Under the pieces are notes generated by a model. It saw only the letters and a program-made list of their open reading frames with translations. It was not told the origin of the DNA and did no database searches. 64,000 nucleotides of DNA from Crocosphaera sp. UHCC 0190 (GTDB taxonomy: Bacteria; Cyanobacteriota; Cyanobacteriia; Cyanobacteriales; Microcystaceae), in assembly GCF_034932065.1 (NCBI RefSeq), contig NZ_JAYGHP010000002.1, positions 186,001-250,000 on the forward strand, read 5' to 3'. The position numbers and the translations under genes were made by a program. Positions 63,996 to 64,000 of this stretch are shown one piece after another (the stretch's first letter is position 1; every line of letters begins with the position of its first letter).

Positions 63996-64000
63996 TTTTT

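Overview
The window is chromosomal DNA of a cyanobacterium. It carries a complete kaiABC clock operon, psb27, an nrtABCD nitrate/nitrite uptake operon with the cyanobacterial NrtC ATPase-substrate-binding fusion, ndhD, dps, pcxA, and a ggpS/gghA pair for the compatible solute glucosylglycerol. HIP1 octamers (GCGATCGC) occur at several dozen sites. The low G+C, the HIP1 density and glucosylglycerol metabolism suggest a salt-tolerant unicellular species of the Cyanothece/Crocosphaera/Rippkaea type; that genus-level placement is inference. I saw no rRNA, tRNA, CRISPR array or intact insertion sequence.

Layout. 1-600 is a graveyard of toxin-antitoxin (TA) remnants next to ndhD. 2585-4740 is accessory: a three-gene unit ending in a small GIY-YIG protein, then a RelE-type TA pair. 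4793-10105 is nrtABCD, read leftward. 10587-11047 is an intact hicBA. 11070-36667 is mostly core: a GH10-like secreted protein, psb27, a SulP transporter, an alpha/beta hydrolase with an IMPase-family phosphatase, ggpS and gghA diverging from a 747-base control region, thioredoxin, ilvC, a Crp/Fnr regulator diverging from nrtL, a probable Yfr2-family small RNA, an MscS channel with a cyclic-nucleotide-type domain, rpe, dps, ispF, a PstS-like protein and a TauE-type permease. 36674-40540 is a second accessory block: Uma2, a MITE-like element, vapBC, a phospholipase-D-fold protein that may be a defence effector, and a PIN toxin with a 54-residue antitoxin. 40603-47613 holds an EF-G-like GTPase, two rpsU copies, an RNA-binding protein, an amidase and a response regulator. 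48224-49088 is higBA. 49196-63995 is core again: an AddB-like protein, pcxA, scpB, a Rieske oxygenase, purN, kaiABC, a GTPase, a response regulator-diguanylate cyclase and the end of a probable histidine kinase.

The most unusual structure is shared by two TA loci. The RelE pair behind nrtD and the PIN pair behind the EF-G-like gene are each bracketed by direct repeats (about 147 and 170 bases, about 93-94 percent identical, no gaps). Each repeat is the terminator plus the last 31-35 codons of the host gene. The second copies differ from the host mainly at synonymous and non-coding positions, so they look like tails of once-functional homologues from a related genome rather than drifting local duplicates. 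In both host genes the identity stops inside or at the first base of a HIP1 octamer. This suggests TA cassettes that enter behind a host gene by recombination in its 3' end and leave it intact.

Other leads: a deletion scar that fused the 5' end of hicB to the 3' end of hicA; a palindrome shared by the higBA promoter and the region upstream of a diguanylate cyclase gene; a structured leader on the second rpsU; and a 31-residue membrane peptide gene behind pcxA.
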